Shown here piece after piece: positions 27,306 to 37,950 of a DNA stretch of 64,000 nt (within the stretch, counting starts at the first letter, position 1; each line of letters opens with the position of its first letter). Below the pieces are notes generated by a model. That model was not told the origin of the DNA. It saw only the letters and a list, made by a program, of their open reading frames with translations, and searched no databases. Source of the DNA: Prochlorococcus sp. MIT 1314 (GTDB lineage Bacteria > Cyanobacteriota > Cyanobacteriia > PCC-6307 > Cyanobiaceae); assembly GCF_034093315.1 (NCBI RefSeq), contig NZ_CP139300.1:434001-498000 (forward strand). The letters are read 5' to 3'. The translations under genes and the position numbers were made by a program.

Positions 27306-28610
27306 TTATAAGTTATTAAAACCATTAAATATTTGAAGGGCTATTTTAATAGCATTTTCAAAAAGAGGACTAGTATTACCTCTACTACTTCCCAATAATT
27401 TACTAACATCATACTCTGATGAAGAAAAAGAATTTGGAACAACTTGTTCTATTAATTGCATATTAGCCATTCCCCCTGCTTCAAGTCTCATACATTCCAC
27501 TGACTCACATCCAAGAATTACACAAGTGTTATTTTTTGGTACATCACTAATTTTTGAAATAATCCTCAATCCAATAACTTGTCCTAAATGAATACTTGGA
27601 TTACCCAAAGGTAAAGGATTAATTGATGTAGAAATTTTTTCGCCATTAATTCTTTCAAATTTTATTTTTGTTGATTCTTTATCCCTCTCAACTCTTAAAA
27701 AAGACCAACCAAGTTTATCGCTAATCCATGAAATCAAAAACAAAGCCTGAATTATATGATCTCCAACGATATCAATATCAATATCCGTAATATGATCTAA
27801 AATCGGTCTCCTCGAAGGCGGATCAAAAATCATCGCCAATGATTCCCTCCAATTTTTCAACCTAACCCAATTTAAATCATTAATAGCTTTATTTGATTTC
27901 GTTAATTGATCTAAAACTTTTAAACATCTATTAGGAGATCCAAGAGCAGTGTCAATTACTAACCTTAGGCCATGTTTAGTAAAGTATTCGAAAATATCGG
28001 GCGATTCATCCAAGCTTCCATTCCACCAAAGCCAAGATGGTAATTCATCAATAGATAGTTCATCAATTATTTTCAATCCTTTATGGGTTATTGAGGCAGC
28101 CCCTCCCCTAATGACAACTAAATCACCACATATAGGTTTCAAAGCCGAACTATCACTTAATGGGCAGTAAGCGGATACAAAAGTTTTGATATCTGAATTT
28201 TCATTTAACGTTGGAGCTAAAGTTACCAATCTCCTTGGATTTAATGTACTTATTGATGACTCAAAAAATTGCCCTCTAAAGTCTTCAAAGTCTATATTAG
28301 ATAAATTTTCCTTCAACAAATCCAATAATTCTTCACTATAAAGTGAAGTAGTTATAGGAAGTCCTGCATCGAGTATGAATTTTTTGGCTACTTCAATTAT
28401 CTCAGGACTTAAATTCCCCGTAATTGGCGAATTTACTAAACCTTTTTGAACTAAACATTGTTCTAACCAGGCAGGCTGCCATACCATTAATGTAAAAGTA
28501 TTAGCTCCAGTATTATCTTTATCTTCTGCAATCCATAACTTATTAAGATAATTAGAAATTTCCTGATGAGGAAGCTCTAATGGGGTTTGAAGTGTTAATT
28601 GAGGTTTCAT
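27306..28610 (-). CDS. opcA: OpcA, assembly/activator protein for glucose-6-phosphate dehydrogenase
   Basis: OpcA is the cyanobacterial partner that promotes assembly and redox activation of Zwf in the oxidative pentose phosphate pathway. The 434-residue protein has no enzyme motif. I identify it by its length, general sequence (for example TLNPRRLVTLAPTL and VIRGGAASITHKGLKI), and by its place directly after zwf, with a gap of 2 bases, as in other cyanobacteria. Its next neighbour, cobB, starts right at its end. It is likely expressed with zwf for dark metabolism. Confidence 0.93.
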   Translation of the reverse strand: MKPQLTLQTPLELPHQEISNYLNKLWIAEDKDNTGANTFTLMVWQPAWLEQCLVQKGLVNSPITGNLSPEIIEVAKKFILDAGLPITTSLYSEELLDLLKENLSNIDFEDFRGQFFESSISTLNPRRLVTLAPTLNENSDIKTFVSAYCPLSDSSALKPICGDLVVIRGGAASITHKGLKIIDELSIDELPSWLWWNGSLDESPDIFEYFTKHGLRLVIDTALGSPNRCLKVLDQLTKSNKAINDLNWVRLKNWRESLAMIFDPPSRRPILDHITDIDIDIVGDHIIQALFLISWISDKLGWSFLRVERDKESTKIKFERINGEKISTSINPLPLGNPSIHLGQVIGLRIISKISDVPKNNTCVILGCESVECMRLEAGGMANMQLIEQVVPNSFSSSEYDVSKLLGSSRGNTSPLFENAIKIALQIFNGFNNL

Positions 28611-28612
28611 TT

Positions 28613-30136
28613 TTAAGGTCTGCGCCAGAATATATTATCTTTTGAAAGTAATTGATCAGACTCAGGAGGTCCCCACGTCATAGATTCATAATTATGAATA
28701 GGTAACTTCCAAGGAGAATTGTCCATCAATTCTATTAATGGGGTATAAAGTTTCCACGCAGCCTCTACTTCATCACTTCTTGTAAATAAAGTTGGATCAG
28801 ATAGCATTGCATCAGCTAATAATCTTACATAGCCTTCATCTGAGGGCTCTCCGAATGATTCATCATAAGAAAATTCCATCTCAACGGGTCTAGATTTCAT
28901 TCCAGAACCTGGCGACTTTACTTCAAATTTAAAAGTAGCTCCTTCATTTGGCTGAATTCTTAGAACAAGTTGATTTGGAGCAGGATTTATTATTGTTGAT
29001 TCAAATAAATGAACAGGAACATCTTTAAAAGTCAAAACTATTTCTCCAAGTCTTTTAGGCAGTCTTTTCCCAGTCCTCAAATAAAAAGGTACCCCTTGCC
29101 AACGCCAGTTATCAACGAAAACTTTTGCCGCAATATACGTTTCTGTAGTGCTATTACAATACACACCATCTTCCTGCCTATATCCTACGAGTCGATTTGA
29201 AGTGTTTCCTCCCTCTCCATATTGACCTCTTATGCAACAATTCCAGGGTTTATTTTCATCAGCAAGTTTTGAAGCTTGAAGAACTTTAGCTTTTTCATTT
29301 CTTATTGCTTCTGGTTCAAATTTTCCAGGAGGCTCCATAGCAGTTACAGCAAGCATTTGAGTCATATGATTTTGAAGCATATCTCTTAAAGCACCAGAAC
29401 TTTCGTAATAACCTGCTCTATCTTCAACACCTACAGTTTCAGATGAAGTGATTTGAACACTTGATATATAATTTCTATTCCAGATTGGTTCAAAAATAGT
29501 GTTGGCAAACCTCAAAACAAGAATGTTTTGAACTGTCTCTTTACCTAAATAATGATCAATTCTATAAATCTGACTTTCTTGCGCACAACTTTGAACAATT
29601 TTGTTTAATTTTTTGGCACTTGAATAATCTCTTCCAAAAGGTTTTTCAATCACCAAACGACTTTTCTTAGGATCATCTAAAAGGGAAGCTGCTTTAAGTG
29701 CTTTACATCCACTTGCATAAAAGTTAGGTGATACTGATAAATAAAATGTTCTATTTCCATGAGTAGCTTGTGTTTTATCAATTTCATTTAATCTTTTAGA
29801 AAGCCTTAGAACGTGATCACTTTGTTGCAAATCAACTGGTTCATAGAAAAGGTAATTAGAAAATTGTTGCCATTCCTTCTCTTTACCAGATATTTTATTG
29901 GCAAGCTTAACTTTCATCTTTTCTTTAAACTCATTATCAGTCCAAGGTCTTCTCGCACAACCAACTATTCCAAATTCACTAGGAATTCTTCTTTGCAAAT
30001 AAAGTTCAAATAGGGCTGGTATTAATTTTCTATGAGTAAGGTCTCCACTAGCACCAAAGATTACCAGGCATTGAGGAGCTATGACTCTTTCCTGTCGTAA
30101 GCCTAATCTAAGAGGATTACTTAAAGTTGAAGGCAT
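28613..30136 (-). CDS. zwf: Glucose-6-phosphate 1-dehydrogenase
   Basis: Zwf oxidises glucose-6-phosphate to 6-phosphogluconolactone and yields NADPH, mainly in the dark in cyanobacteria. The 507-residue enzyme has the NADP motif VIFGASGDLTHRKLIP (about 26-41), the substrate site RIDHYLGKETVQN (about 195-207) and the EKPFGRD stretch (about 161). Length is normal. It is the first gene of a zwf-opcA-cobB unit and is followed upstream by petH on the same strand across about 110 bases. Confidence 0.98.
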   Translation of the reverse strand: MPSTLSNPLRLGLRQERVIAPQCLVIFGASGDLTHRKLIPALFELYLQRRIPSEFGIVGCARRPWTDNEFKEKMKVKLANKISGKEKEWQQFSNYLFYEPVDLQQSDHVLRLSKRLNEIDKTQATHGNRTFYLSVSPNFYASGCKALKAASLLDDPKKSRLVIEKPFGRDYSSAKKLNKIVQSCAQESQIYRIDHYLGKETVQNILVLRFANTIFEPIWNRNYISSVQITSSETVGVEDRAGYYESSGALRDMLQNHMTQMLAVTAMEPPGKFEPEAIRNEKAKVLQASKLADENKPWNCCIRGQYGEGGNTSNRLVGYRQEDGVYCNSTTETYIAAKVFVDNWRWQGVPFYLRTGKRLPKRLGEIVLTFKDVPVHLFESTIINPAPNQLVLRIQPNEGATFKFEVKSPGSGMKSRPVEMEFSYDESFGEPSDEGYVRLLADAMLSDPTLFTRSDEVEAAWKLYTPLIELMDNSPWKLPIHNYESMTWGPPESDQLLSKDNIFWRRP

Positions 30137-30231
30137 ATCATTAGTATTCTTATCTTAAAATCCTCTTTTTTTCTAAGATTAGCTACATATTGTGTCTAAA
30201 CCAAAAAGTATCTCAAAGGTTAAACTTAAAT

Positions 30232-31359
<1,128 letters not shown>

Positions 31360-31538
31360 TTAGTTTTCTTTATATAAAAGATTATCAATTTGTAGTTTAA
31401 ATTGTTGTGATTTTACAAAAATGGTTACGTTTTGAGATCGGAATAAAAAATTAAAATTATTTTTATTTTTCATTATTTGTTGTTTTTATTTGTATAGTTA
31501 CACAGAAATAATTTTTTATCTGATTAAAAAATTGATTA

Positions 31539-32075
31539 ATGATTAATCCTCAAGAATCAGTAGATCACTCTAAAAAGAATGATTACAAGACAATTGAGCA
31601 AACAATGGAAAAGCTTTCTGGAGGGACAAGAAGACTTGCAGCTCAACTAACTACTTCAGCAAGTTTGGAATCTTTGTGGAATGTTTTAACAGATTATGAT
31701 CGACTGAATCTCTACATCCCAAATCTATTGTCAAGCAAAAAAATATATCAAAAGAACAATAATGTTCACCTTAAACAAGTTGGCGCTCAAGATTTCCTTG
31801 GCATGAAATTTTCTGCAGAAGTAACTATAGATCTATTTGAAGATAAGGATCTTGGCCTTTTAAAATTTAATTTAATTAAAGGAGATTTCAGAAAATTTGA
31901 AGGTAGCTGGAAAATTCAAAACATTAAAAACACTTCAAAAAATTCATTAATCTATGATCTTACTGTACAAGGTTGTCAGTGGATGCCAATAGGTATGATA
32001 GAGAAAAGACTAAAAAAAGATCTTTCAGAAAATCTGCTTGCCGTAGATAGGCAAGCGAAATCATCTATAAAATAG
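31539..32075 (+). CDS. START/polyketide-cyclase-like (SRPBCC) protein
   Basis: The 178-residue protein resembles the COG2867-type coenzyme Q-binding/START family. Around residue 35 it has RRLAAQLTTSASLESLWNVLTDYDRLNLYIPNL, here cited by parts, which is the family's typical opening, and the beta-rich remainder fits a helix-grip fold with a hydrophobic pocket. It probably binds a lipid, quinone or pigment. No catalytic residue can be named. It is divergent from petH across about 180 bases with no other gene between. Confidence 0.75.
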   Translation: MINPQESVDHSKKNDYKTIEQTMEKLSGGTRRLAAQLTTSASLESLWNVLTDYDRLNLYIPNLLSSKKIYQKNNNVHLKQVGAQDFLGMKFSAEVTIDLFEDKDLGLLKFNLIKGDFRKFEGSWKIQNIKNTSKNSLIYDLTVQGCQWMPIGMIEKRLKKDLSENLLAVDRQAKSSIK

Positions 32076-32093
32076 TTTAAAACTTTTAAATAA

Positions 32094-32166
32094 TAGCCCC
32101 AAGGGGATTCGAACCCCTGTCGCCTCCGTGAAAGGGAGGTGTCCTAGGCCTCTAGACGATGGGGCC
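32094..32166 (-). tRNA. trnE: tRNA-Glu (anticodon UUC)
   Basis: On the minus strand the 73 bases fold as a full tRNA. The acceptor stem is GGCCCCA/TGGGGCT with a G1-U72 wobble, the D arm contains GTCTAGAGGCCTAGGAC, and the anticodon stem CCTCC/GGAGG encloses loop CTTTCAC with anticodon TTC. The T arm is GGGGTTCGAATCCCC, and the discriminator is A. The CCA end is not encoded. In cyanobacteria this tRNA also supplies glutamate for tetrapyrrole (chlorophyll) synthesis. Confidence 0.97.
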
Positions 32167-32207
32167 AGGAAATTAGCATAACAGCTTATTAAAAATTAAG
32201 AGTAAGG

Positions 32208-33326
32208 CTAGCCTTTCGTCAAGTATTGTTGCTCTTTGTTTTGTCCTTGCCACACAGGAACTGTAAAATGGAAACAGGAACCTACACCAATTTCAGATAC
32301 GACCCATATTCTTCCTCCATGGACTTCTACTATTCTCCTACATACGGACAATCCTATCCCAAATCCTGAAGTTCCTTCAGAAGTCTGTGGTAGCCGAACT
32401 CTATCAAGAAAAATTCTTTTTTGTTCACTCATAGGAATACCTACTCCTTTGTCACAAATTGTTATTTCTACCCATTGATTTGTCTTGTGAATCATTGTAA
32501 TTTTTATCGCTCCAGAGTCTGCAGAAAATTTAATAGCATTTTCAATTAAATTTAGAAATACTTGCCTCATTCTTCTTTGATCTGCAAATACACTTGGCAG
32601 ATCAGATGGGATATCAGTATCAATCTGAATATTCCTTAATCTCCAGAATTTTTCTAATTCGAGTATTACTTCAGCACTAATATTACCTAAGTCAATTTTC
32701 TGAGGATTAAATAACGCTTCCCATTTGGTTGTTCCAACCTCTAACAGATCTTGAGACAAGAGTTCAATCTCTTCTAGACGTCTTTTGATAACCTCTTGCA
32801 ATTTTGAAATATCTATTTGTCCAAGTTTTTGGCTTTGAACAGCCAAAGTAGCTGCTGTTAAGGGAGTTCTTAATTCATGCGCGACCATTCTTAATAATCT
32901 TTCCTGAGATTCTATTCTTTTTGTTAATGTCTCATTTTCTTGTCTTAAAACAAGAAGTTCGTCTTCTAAAAGAAATTCTTTTTGAGTTCTTATTGAATCA
33001 ATTTTGGATGGCTGCAAATTAATCCCTAGATTTTTTGTTAACCCTTCCTGATTCCACCTTGGCAACCATTTCTGCAATTGAGAGAAAATATTACTTCCAG
33101 CAAATATTTGCTTTGGAGATGGGGAAACCTTTATAAGAGCGGGAATGGCGACTAATCTATGTAATTCAAGTAATTCAGGCTGTTCCGTGGGGTCAGAAAT
33201 CTGAAGAGATATCTCAAATCCACAATCATCTGATTCTAAATAAGCTATAAGGGACTTAATATCACCACTAGAAATTTGATTTCTAGATGCTACAAGTATT
33301 AATTTTAGTTCTTTTTTATCATTCAA
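32208..33326 (-). CDS. sasA: Clock-output sensor histidine kinase SasA
   Basis: SasA binds KaiC and phosphorylates RpaA to pass circadian time to transcription. The 372-residue protein has an N-terminal KaiB-like thioredoxin fold (about residues 6-95) in place of a membrane sensor. The dimerisation/phosphoacceptor helix has His150 in AHELRTPL, and a HATPase domain follows with the N box [10 protein letters not shown] and G boxes ICDKGVGIP and GFGIGLSVC. The layout is diagnostic for SasA. The start appears to be TTG at 33326. The stop codon sits inside a 12-base palindrome (AAGGCTAGCCTT, 32204-32215). Confidence 0.95.
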   Translation of the reverse strand: MNDKKELKLILVASRNQISSGDIKSLIAYLESDDCGFEISLQISDPTEQPELLELHRLVAIPALIKVSPSPKQIFAGSNIFSQLQKWLPRWNQEGLTKNLGINLQPSKIDSIRTQKEFLLEDELLVLRQENETLTKRIESQERLLRMVAHELRTPLTAATLAVQSQKLGQIDISKLQEVIKRRLEEIELLSQDLLEVGTTKWEALFNPQKIDLGNISAEVILELEKFWRLRNIQIDTDIPSDLPSVFADQRRMRQVFLNLIENAIKFSADSGAIKITMIHKTNQWVEITICDKGVGIPMSEQKRIFLDRVRLPQTSEGTSGFGIGLSVCRRIVEVHGGRIWVVSEIGVGSCFHFTVPVWQGQNKEQQYLTKG

Positions 33327-33432
33327 ATTGCTTGCCCTGAAGTGTTGAAAAGCTGTTAATCCTTATAAACACCTTAAGATATTTATTTTTATTCTACAAA
33401 TAAGCTATGAAATAGATAGGACTTATTTATAA

Positions 33433-33975
33433 ATGGTTGTTATTAATCAAAAGAAAAATATAAATTTTGGTGAAAATAATTCTCCAGAAATTAGTTTAAA
33501 TAGCAATTTAAAAAGATGGTTTTCTAGAAATATTGGTTTATGGAAATCAAATAGAACATATTTTCTTGATGAAGTACAAAAAACTTATACTTTACGCATG
33601 AATATAAAAATAGAAGCTCTTGAGAATAAATCCGAATGGGAGTCGCAATATAAATTTACCTGGTATCCAGATAAGAAATATGATTTCTTTAAAGAAAATC
33701 CTCAATATAAAGAAAAAGGAGAAATGAAGGCATTTTTAAAAGGTCACCAACTTGTAAGGGAAAATTTTTATTTAAGTAGTGCTGGAGGCATATCAAACAT
33801 TAAGCAAGTAGATGAACACGAAATGATTTTTGAATCTTCTTATGAAGATTGGTTTATTCTTGAACATACAAGGCTAGTAGATTCGGATAATTATAGATTT
33901 AGGGTTATATATTCATGGAACCAAAATAAGCTAAAAATAGTTGAAAATCATCACGAAATAAAAATTATTAAGTAA
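33433..33975 (+). CDS. Conserved-looking protein of unknown function, beta-rich
   Basis: The 180-residue protein has no signal peptide and no motif I recognise. It is rich in aromatic residues in alternating patterns (for example NIGLWKSNRTYFL near residue 37, and YRFRVIYSWNQ near residue 157), as expected for a beta-barrel. The opening GxWxSxRTYF is loosely like that of CpcS/CpeS-type bilin lyases, but the rest does not match them well enough for a call. It is divergent from sasA and lies 62 bases before a secreted protein gene on the same strand. Confidence 0.65.
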   Translation: MVVINQKKNINFGENNSPEISLNSNLKRWFSRNIGLWKSNRTYFLDEVQKTYTLRMNIKIEALENKSEWESQYKFTWYPDKKYDFFKENPQYKEKGEMKAFLKGHQLVRENFYLSSAGGISNIKQVDEHEMIFESSYEDWFILEHTRLVDSDNYRFRVIYSWNQNKLKIVENHHEIKIIK

Positions 33976-34037
33976 GTCTTTTTTATAAACTAATGTTAAA
34001 TATAAAAATGTTATCTTTAAGGAAATATTAGTAGTTA

Positions 34038-34478
34038 ATGGTTATTAATTTTTTTTCAAAAAAATTTCTTAAATTGTTAGGAGTTAGCCTTATTATACCC
34101 ATTACACTTTTTGAGATTAATGCAATAAATAAACAAGTCAAAGCAGAAAACAAGACAATTCCTGCCTCTGAAAAAGATCTTTTCCTATATAGGCAAATGG
34201 GGGCATCTTATCTTTGTATAGCTTCAAAAGCTGAAGTAGATTTCAAAAAAGGTCTTGGAATTGCCAGTGCTACTTTTACAAATGTAATAATTGGAAAGCA
34301 TGGTGGAGCTATAAAAGAATTAGGAAATGAAAAGCTTGACGAAAAAAAGTTATATAACGCAGGCTTATTTCAGATTGTTGGAAGTGCGCTTAATATTTGT
34401 CCTGAAAGTATTCCAAATAACGTAAAAAGTGATTATGAAAAAAGGTTAAAACAATTGGTAAAGGAAAGCAAAAAATAA
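34038..34478 (+). CDS. Secreted protein of unknown function
   Basis: The 146-residue protein has a signal peptide: basic start, hydrophobic core at about residues 11-28, and probable cleavage after VKA at about 36. The mature part holds two Cys (LCIAS and NICPE), which could form a disulfide in the periplasm. It contains a Gly-rich patch (KHGGAIKELG) and ends in a Lys-rich tail. No family function is known to me. Its last bases overlap the terminator hairpin of the convergent prsA gene. Confidence 0.7.
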   Translation: MVINFFSKKFLKLLGVSLIIPITLFEINAINKQVKAENKTIPASEKDLFLYRQMGASYLCIASKAEVDFKKGLGIASATFTNVIIGKHGGAIKELGNEKLDEKKLYNAGLFQIVGSALNICPESIPNNVKSDYEKRLKQLVKESKK

Positions 34479-34491
34479 TCTTCTTGATTAT
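34470..34491 (-). terminator. Terminator-like hairpin after prsA
   Basis: On the minus strand ATAATC-AAGAA-GATTAT forms a 6-base stem and 5-base loop overlapping the prsA stop, followed by five T. The plus-strand gene 34038-34478 ends inside the same bases. The stem is AT-rich, so its strength is uncertain. Confidence 0.5.
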
Positions 34492-35483
34492 CTAAACATT
34501 GAACTAACGGAACTTTCTTCGTGGATTCTCCAAATAGCTTCACCTAGCATATTTGCGACAGAAAGGACTTTTAATTGTGGGAAATTATCTTTAACAAGAA
34601 CTGGTATACTGTTAGTCACAATAACTTGTTCGAATAAATCCTTAGTGCTTAATCTTTCATAAGAAGGCGGAGAAAAAACAGCATGTGAAGCACATGCGAA
34701 TATTCTATTGGCACCTTCTTTCTTTAATAAATTGGCTCCAGAACAAATTGTGCCACCCGTATCTATCATATCGTCTATGAGAATAGCCGTTTTACCTCTG
34801 ACTTCGCCAATAACTGTTAAACTTTCAGCGATATTGTGAGCTGCTCTCCTTTTATCAATGATAGCCAACGGAGCATCTTTCATTAATTTTGCGAATGCTC
34901 TTGCTCTTGCAACTCCCCCTACATCAGGAGAGACAACTACAACTTCCTTTAAATTTAAAGTTTCTAAATAATCAATTAATACAGGTGAACCATAAATATG
35001 ATCGCATGGTATATCAAAATAACCTTGGATTTGAGCTGAATGCAAATCCATAGCAAGTACTCTATCGACTCCTGATTTCTCTAATAAATTAGCCGTGAGT
35101 TTTGCAGTTATAGATTCTCTCCCAGAAGTCTTTCTATCTGCTCTTGCATATCCAAAATAAGGGATTACAGCAGTTATTTGTCTGGCAGATGCCCTCTTGC
35201 AAGCATCAACCATAATCATAAGTTCCATTAAACTATCGTTTACTGGAGCGCATGTAGGTTGTATTAGGAATACATCACAACCTCTAATGGATTGCTGAAT
35301 CTGAACATAGAGTTCTCCATCAGCAAATCTTTTAGATATTAAAGGTACATTTTCAATCCCTAAGTATGATGCAATTTCCTGGGCTAATTTAGGATTTGTT
35401 GTTCCACTTACTAGCCTTAATCTACTATTAGTTAGATTAAAATTCGGTTCTTTATTCTGCACTGCCGTGATGAAACTGGTCAC
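34488..35483 (-). CDS. prsA: Ribose-phosphate pyrophosphokinase
   Basis: The enzyme makes PRPP from ribose-5-phosphate and ATP for nucleotide, histidine and tryptophan synthesis. The 331-residue protein has the expected motifs: SGTTNPKLAQEIA near the start, YARADRKTSGRESITAK (about 109-125), the PRPP-synthase loop DLHSAQIQGYFDIP (about 144-157), and the PRPP-binding ILIDDMIDTGGTI (about 235-247). The start is GTG at 35483. It is divergent from malQ across 254 bases, the widest gap in the window. Confidence 0.97.
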   Translation of the reverse strand: MTSFITAVQNKEPNFNLTNSRLRLVSGTTNPKLAQEIASYLGIENVPLISKRFADGELYVQIQQSIRGCDVFLIQPTCAPVNDSLMELMIMVDACKRASARQITAVIPYFGYARADRKTSGRESITAKLTANLLEKSGVDRVLAMDLHSAQIQGYFDIPCDHIYGSPVLIDYLETLNLKEVVVVSPDVGGVARARAFAKLMKDAPLAIIDKRRAAHNIAESLTVIGEVRGKTAILIDDMIDTGGTICSGANLLKKEGANRIFACASHAVFSPPSYERLSTKDLFEQVIVTNSIPVLVKDNFPQLKVLSVANMLGEAIWRIHEESSVSSMFR

Positions 35484-35737
35484 GATATTAGCAATATAAA
35501 TTATATTATCATCGTAATCGTTTATGTGAATTTCGCAAAAGATAATGACCAGATCTTTTCAAAAGTCAAAACTTTTAAGCAAAATACAAAATAAAATAAA
35601 TTAAAATTTACTTTATTTTTAATTTATCCGAAAAATACTTTGAAGAATATTTGTCATTTAAAAATAATTTGTATATCTTTAAAATTAGAGAATTAATAAC
35701 AATTATATTGCAAAGAATCAAAATATAATTTAAAAAA
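35484..35737. promoter_or_regulatory. Divergent prsA/malQ intergenic region
   Basis: This 254-base gap is the longest in the window. It holds no ORF of note. The only structure is an inverted repeat AAAAGT-CAAA-ACTTTT at 35561-35576, partly overlapping a second short one (CTTTTCAAAAG). Promoters of both genes must lie here, but I cannot place them with confidence. Confidence 0.4.
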
Positions 35738-37258
35738 ATGCCTATACAAACACCTCTTACAAAAAAATCTTTAGGCGTACTTATGCACCCTTCCTGTATA
35801 CCAGGAGGAACTGTATGTGGAACTTTTGGTAGAGGAGCTAAAGAGTGGATAAAAAAGCTTCATAAGCATGGTATTGAATACTGGCAATTTTTACCTCTTA
35901 CCCCTACTGACTCTAAAGGGTCTCCTTATAGTTCGCCTTCTAGTTTTGCACTTAACCCATGGTTTCTTGATATAAATGATTTAATCGATAAAGGTTTTAT
36001 CTTCATTTCTAATAAAGAAGAATTTGGAGCCACTAATCAAAATAAGAACCATTTTGATTTTGATGTTGCGGATGATTTAACAAAAAAATTAGGTAAACTC
36101 CTTTTGCAAGGTTGGAGTTCCCAATCTGAAGAGAGAAAAATTGATTTTCATAAATGGATTAGCAAGAATTCTTGGGTTGAAGATTATGCAACATTTACTG
36201 TTATTAAGGAGAAATTTAATATGTTACCTTGGTGGCAATGGCCTAAAGAATTTAAAACAAGAAATAAAAAGTTTTTAGAATCATGGATTAAGGAAAGAAG
36301 TGAAGAAGTACTTATTAAAAAATTAATACAGTGGCATTTAGATGAGCAATGGCGTGCTATTAAAGACTTTGCAAGATCAAGTAATGTTAAGTTAATAGGA
36401 GATTTGCCCTTTTATGTTTCCAGGGACAGCGCCGACGTATGGAGTAATAAATCACTATTTTCAATTTTCAAAAATGGAACTTTAATATTTCAAAGTGGTG
36501 TTCCTCCTGATTATTTCTCATCAACAGGACAACTATGGGGGACCCCAACTTACTTTTGGTCAAAACATAAGAGGTCTAATTTTGATTGGTGGAGAAAAAG
36601 ATTTAAAAGGCAATTTGAACTTGTTGACTTGTTAAGATTAGACCACTTCAGGGGTTTAGCAGGTTACTGGAGAGTCAGTGGTAATTCTAAAACGGCAATT
36701 TGCGGCAAATGGATAAATTCTCCAGGGCGAACAATATTAAATAAATTAAAAAAAGATTTAGGGGCTGACTATCTACCAATAATTGCCGAGGATCTGGGAG
36801 TAATAACACCAGATGTGGAAAAATTAAGAAAAGTTTTTGAACTGCCTGGAATGAAAATATTACAATTCGCTTTTGACGGCAACGACGATAACCCATACTT
36901 ACCTAAGAATATTGAAGGCAAAAATTGGGTTGTTTATACAGGTACACATGATAACTCTACTTCACTTTCATGGTGGGAATGTTTAGACGATGAATCCAAA
37001 ACAAAAATAAAAGATGAGTATAAATTTTCAGAAAATCCTTCGTGGAGTTTAATAGAAATGGGGATGGACTCAAATGCTAATCTCTTTATTGCTCCAATCC
37101 AAGATATATTATCTCTAGATGACTCAAGCAGATTAAATAGACCTGGCACTACAAAAAACAACTGGAAATGGAAGTTAAATATTCCTTTAGATGATATAGA
37201 AGACAATATTAGAATTTATGGTGAGCTAGGGAATAATTTCGGGCGAACTAGAAAATAG
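35738..37258 (+). CDS. malQ: 4-alpha-glucanotransferase (amylomaltase, GH77)
   Basis: MalQ moves maltodextrin chains between glucans during glycogen and maltose turnover. The 506-residue GH77 enzyme has IGDLPFYVSRDSADVW (about 222-237), nucleophile Asp in LRLDHFRGLAGYW (about 302-314), acid/base Glu in IIAEDLGVITPDV (about 348-360) and the transition-state Asp in YTGTHDNSTSLSWW (about 402-415). Length is that of the bacterial single-domain form. It works in the same pool as the GH57 enzyme at 18.1 kb. Confidence 0.97.
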   Translation: MPIQTPLTKKSLGVLMHPSCIPGGTVCGTFGRGAKEWIKKLHKHGIEYWQFLPLTPTDSKGSPYSSPSSFALNPWFLDINDLIDKGFIFISNKEEFGATNQNKNHFDFDVADDLTKKLGKLLLQGWSSQSEERKIDFHKWISKNSWVEDYATFTVIKEKFNMLPWWQWPKEFKTRNKKFLESWIKERSEEVLIKKLIQWHLDEQWRAIKDFARSSNVKLIGDLPFYVSRDSADVWSNKSLFSIFKNGTLIFQSGVPPDYFSSTGQLWGTPTYFWSKHKRSNFDWWRKRFKRQFELVDLLRLDHFRGLAGYWRVSGNSKTAICGKWINSPGRTILNKLKKDLGADYLPIIAEDLGVITPDVEKLRKVFELPGMKILQFAFDGNDDNPYLPKNIEGKNWVVYTGTHDNSTSLSWWECLDDESKTKIKDEYKFSENPSWSLIEMGMDSNANLFIAPIQDILSLDDSSRLNRPGTTKNNWKWKLNIPLDDIEDNIRIYGELGNNFGRTRK

Positions 37259-37272
37259 GTATTTATTGAAGA

Positions 37273-37767
37273 TTATTTATCAATGATTTTATTTTCAATA
37301 TTTTGAATCTCTATTACATTCACAGTTGGAATAAAGTATCTCTTTAATATAAATATAGTTAAAACTAATATAAAAAAATACAAAAGACTTCCCTGCCAAG
37401 TATTTATAAGATCGAATCTTCTAACAAGAAAATCTTTTTTTTCTTTCTTAAAAGGTTCACTTTCTCTACTTGCCAATTTTACTAAGGCATTTTTTTCTAA
37501 AACTAAACATTCCTCTAACTTAATTAATATAGATCTTATAAAGGGATACTCTGGTCTATTATTTTTATCATTATTTTCAATAGCACTTATTGTTTGCTCA
37601 GGAATTCTCGAAATATATGACAATTCTTGTATTGTTAGTTTTTTTTTGATTCTTGCTTCATTTACTAACTTTGCAATTTCTCTATACTGATCTTCCAACC
37701 CATGCTTGATGCCTTTATTATTTTCAGTTTTTTTATTAAATAAAAATAGATTATTCAAAAAATTCAT
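37273..37767 (-). CDS. RodZ-like helix-turn-helix membrane protein
   Basis: The 164-residue protein has an N-terminal Cro/RodZ-type HTH (about residues 28-95: IAKLVNEARIKKKLTIQELS then ISRIPEQTISAIENN). A basic stretch and one transmembrane helix (SLLYFFILVLTIFILKRYF, about 129-147) follow, then a short tail. In RodZ the cytosolic HTH binds MreB and a periplasmic domain follows the helix. Here the outer domain is almost absent. A shape-related role is plausible but unproven; it could also be an uncharacterised membrane regulator. Confidence 0.72.
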   Translation of the reverse strand: MNFLNNLFLFNKKTENNKGIKHGLEDQYREIAKLVNEARIKKKLTIQELSYISRIPEQTISAIENNDKNNRPEYPFIRSILIKLEECLVLEKNALVKLASRESEPFKKEKKDFLVRRFDLINTWQGSLLYFFILVLTIFILKRYFIPTVNVIEIQNIENKIIDK

Positions 37768-37950
37768 TTCATATTAAGATTTTTATTATTTTGTATTAAT
37801 TTATAATCACCTTCCTTAAGGTAATCAAATCGATTATTAGAAAAATTAATTCTTTTAATACTCAATTCTTAGAAAAAAACTACTTCATTTAATCTTAATC
37901 CATTAATATATCAAAAATCATTAGTTAATTTCCTAGTATAAATATAAAAA

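Noticed and set aside
32204-32215. Palindrome AAGGCTAGCCTT at the sasA stop as a terminator
   Set aside because: The stem would be only 4 bases with a CTAG loop, and the T-rich part comes too late. I mention it under sasA but do not call a terminator.
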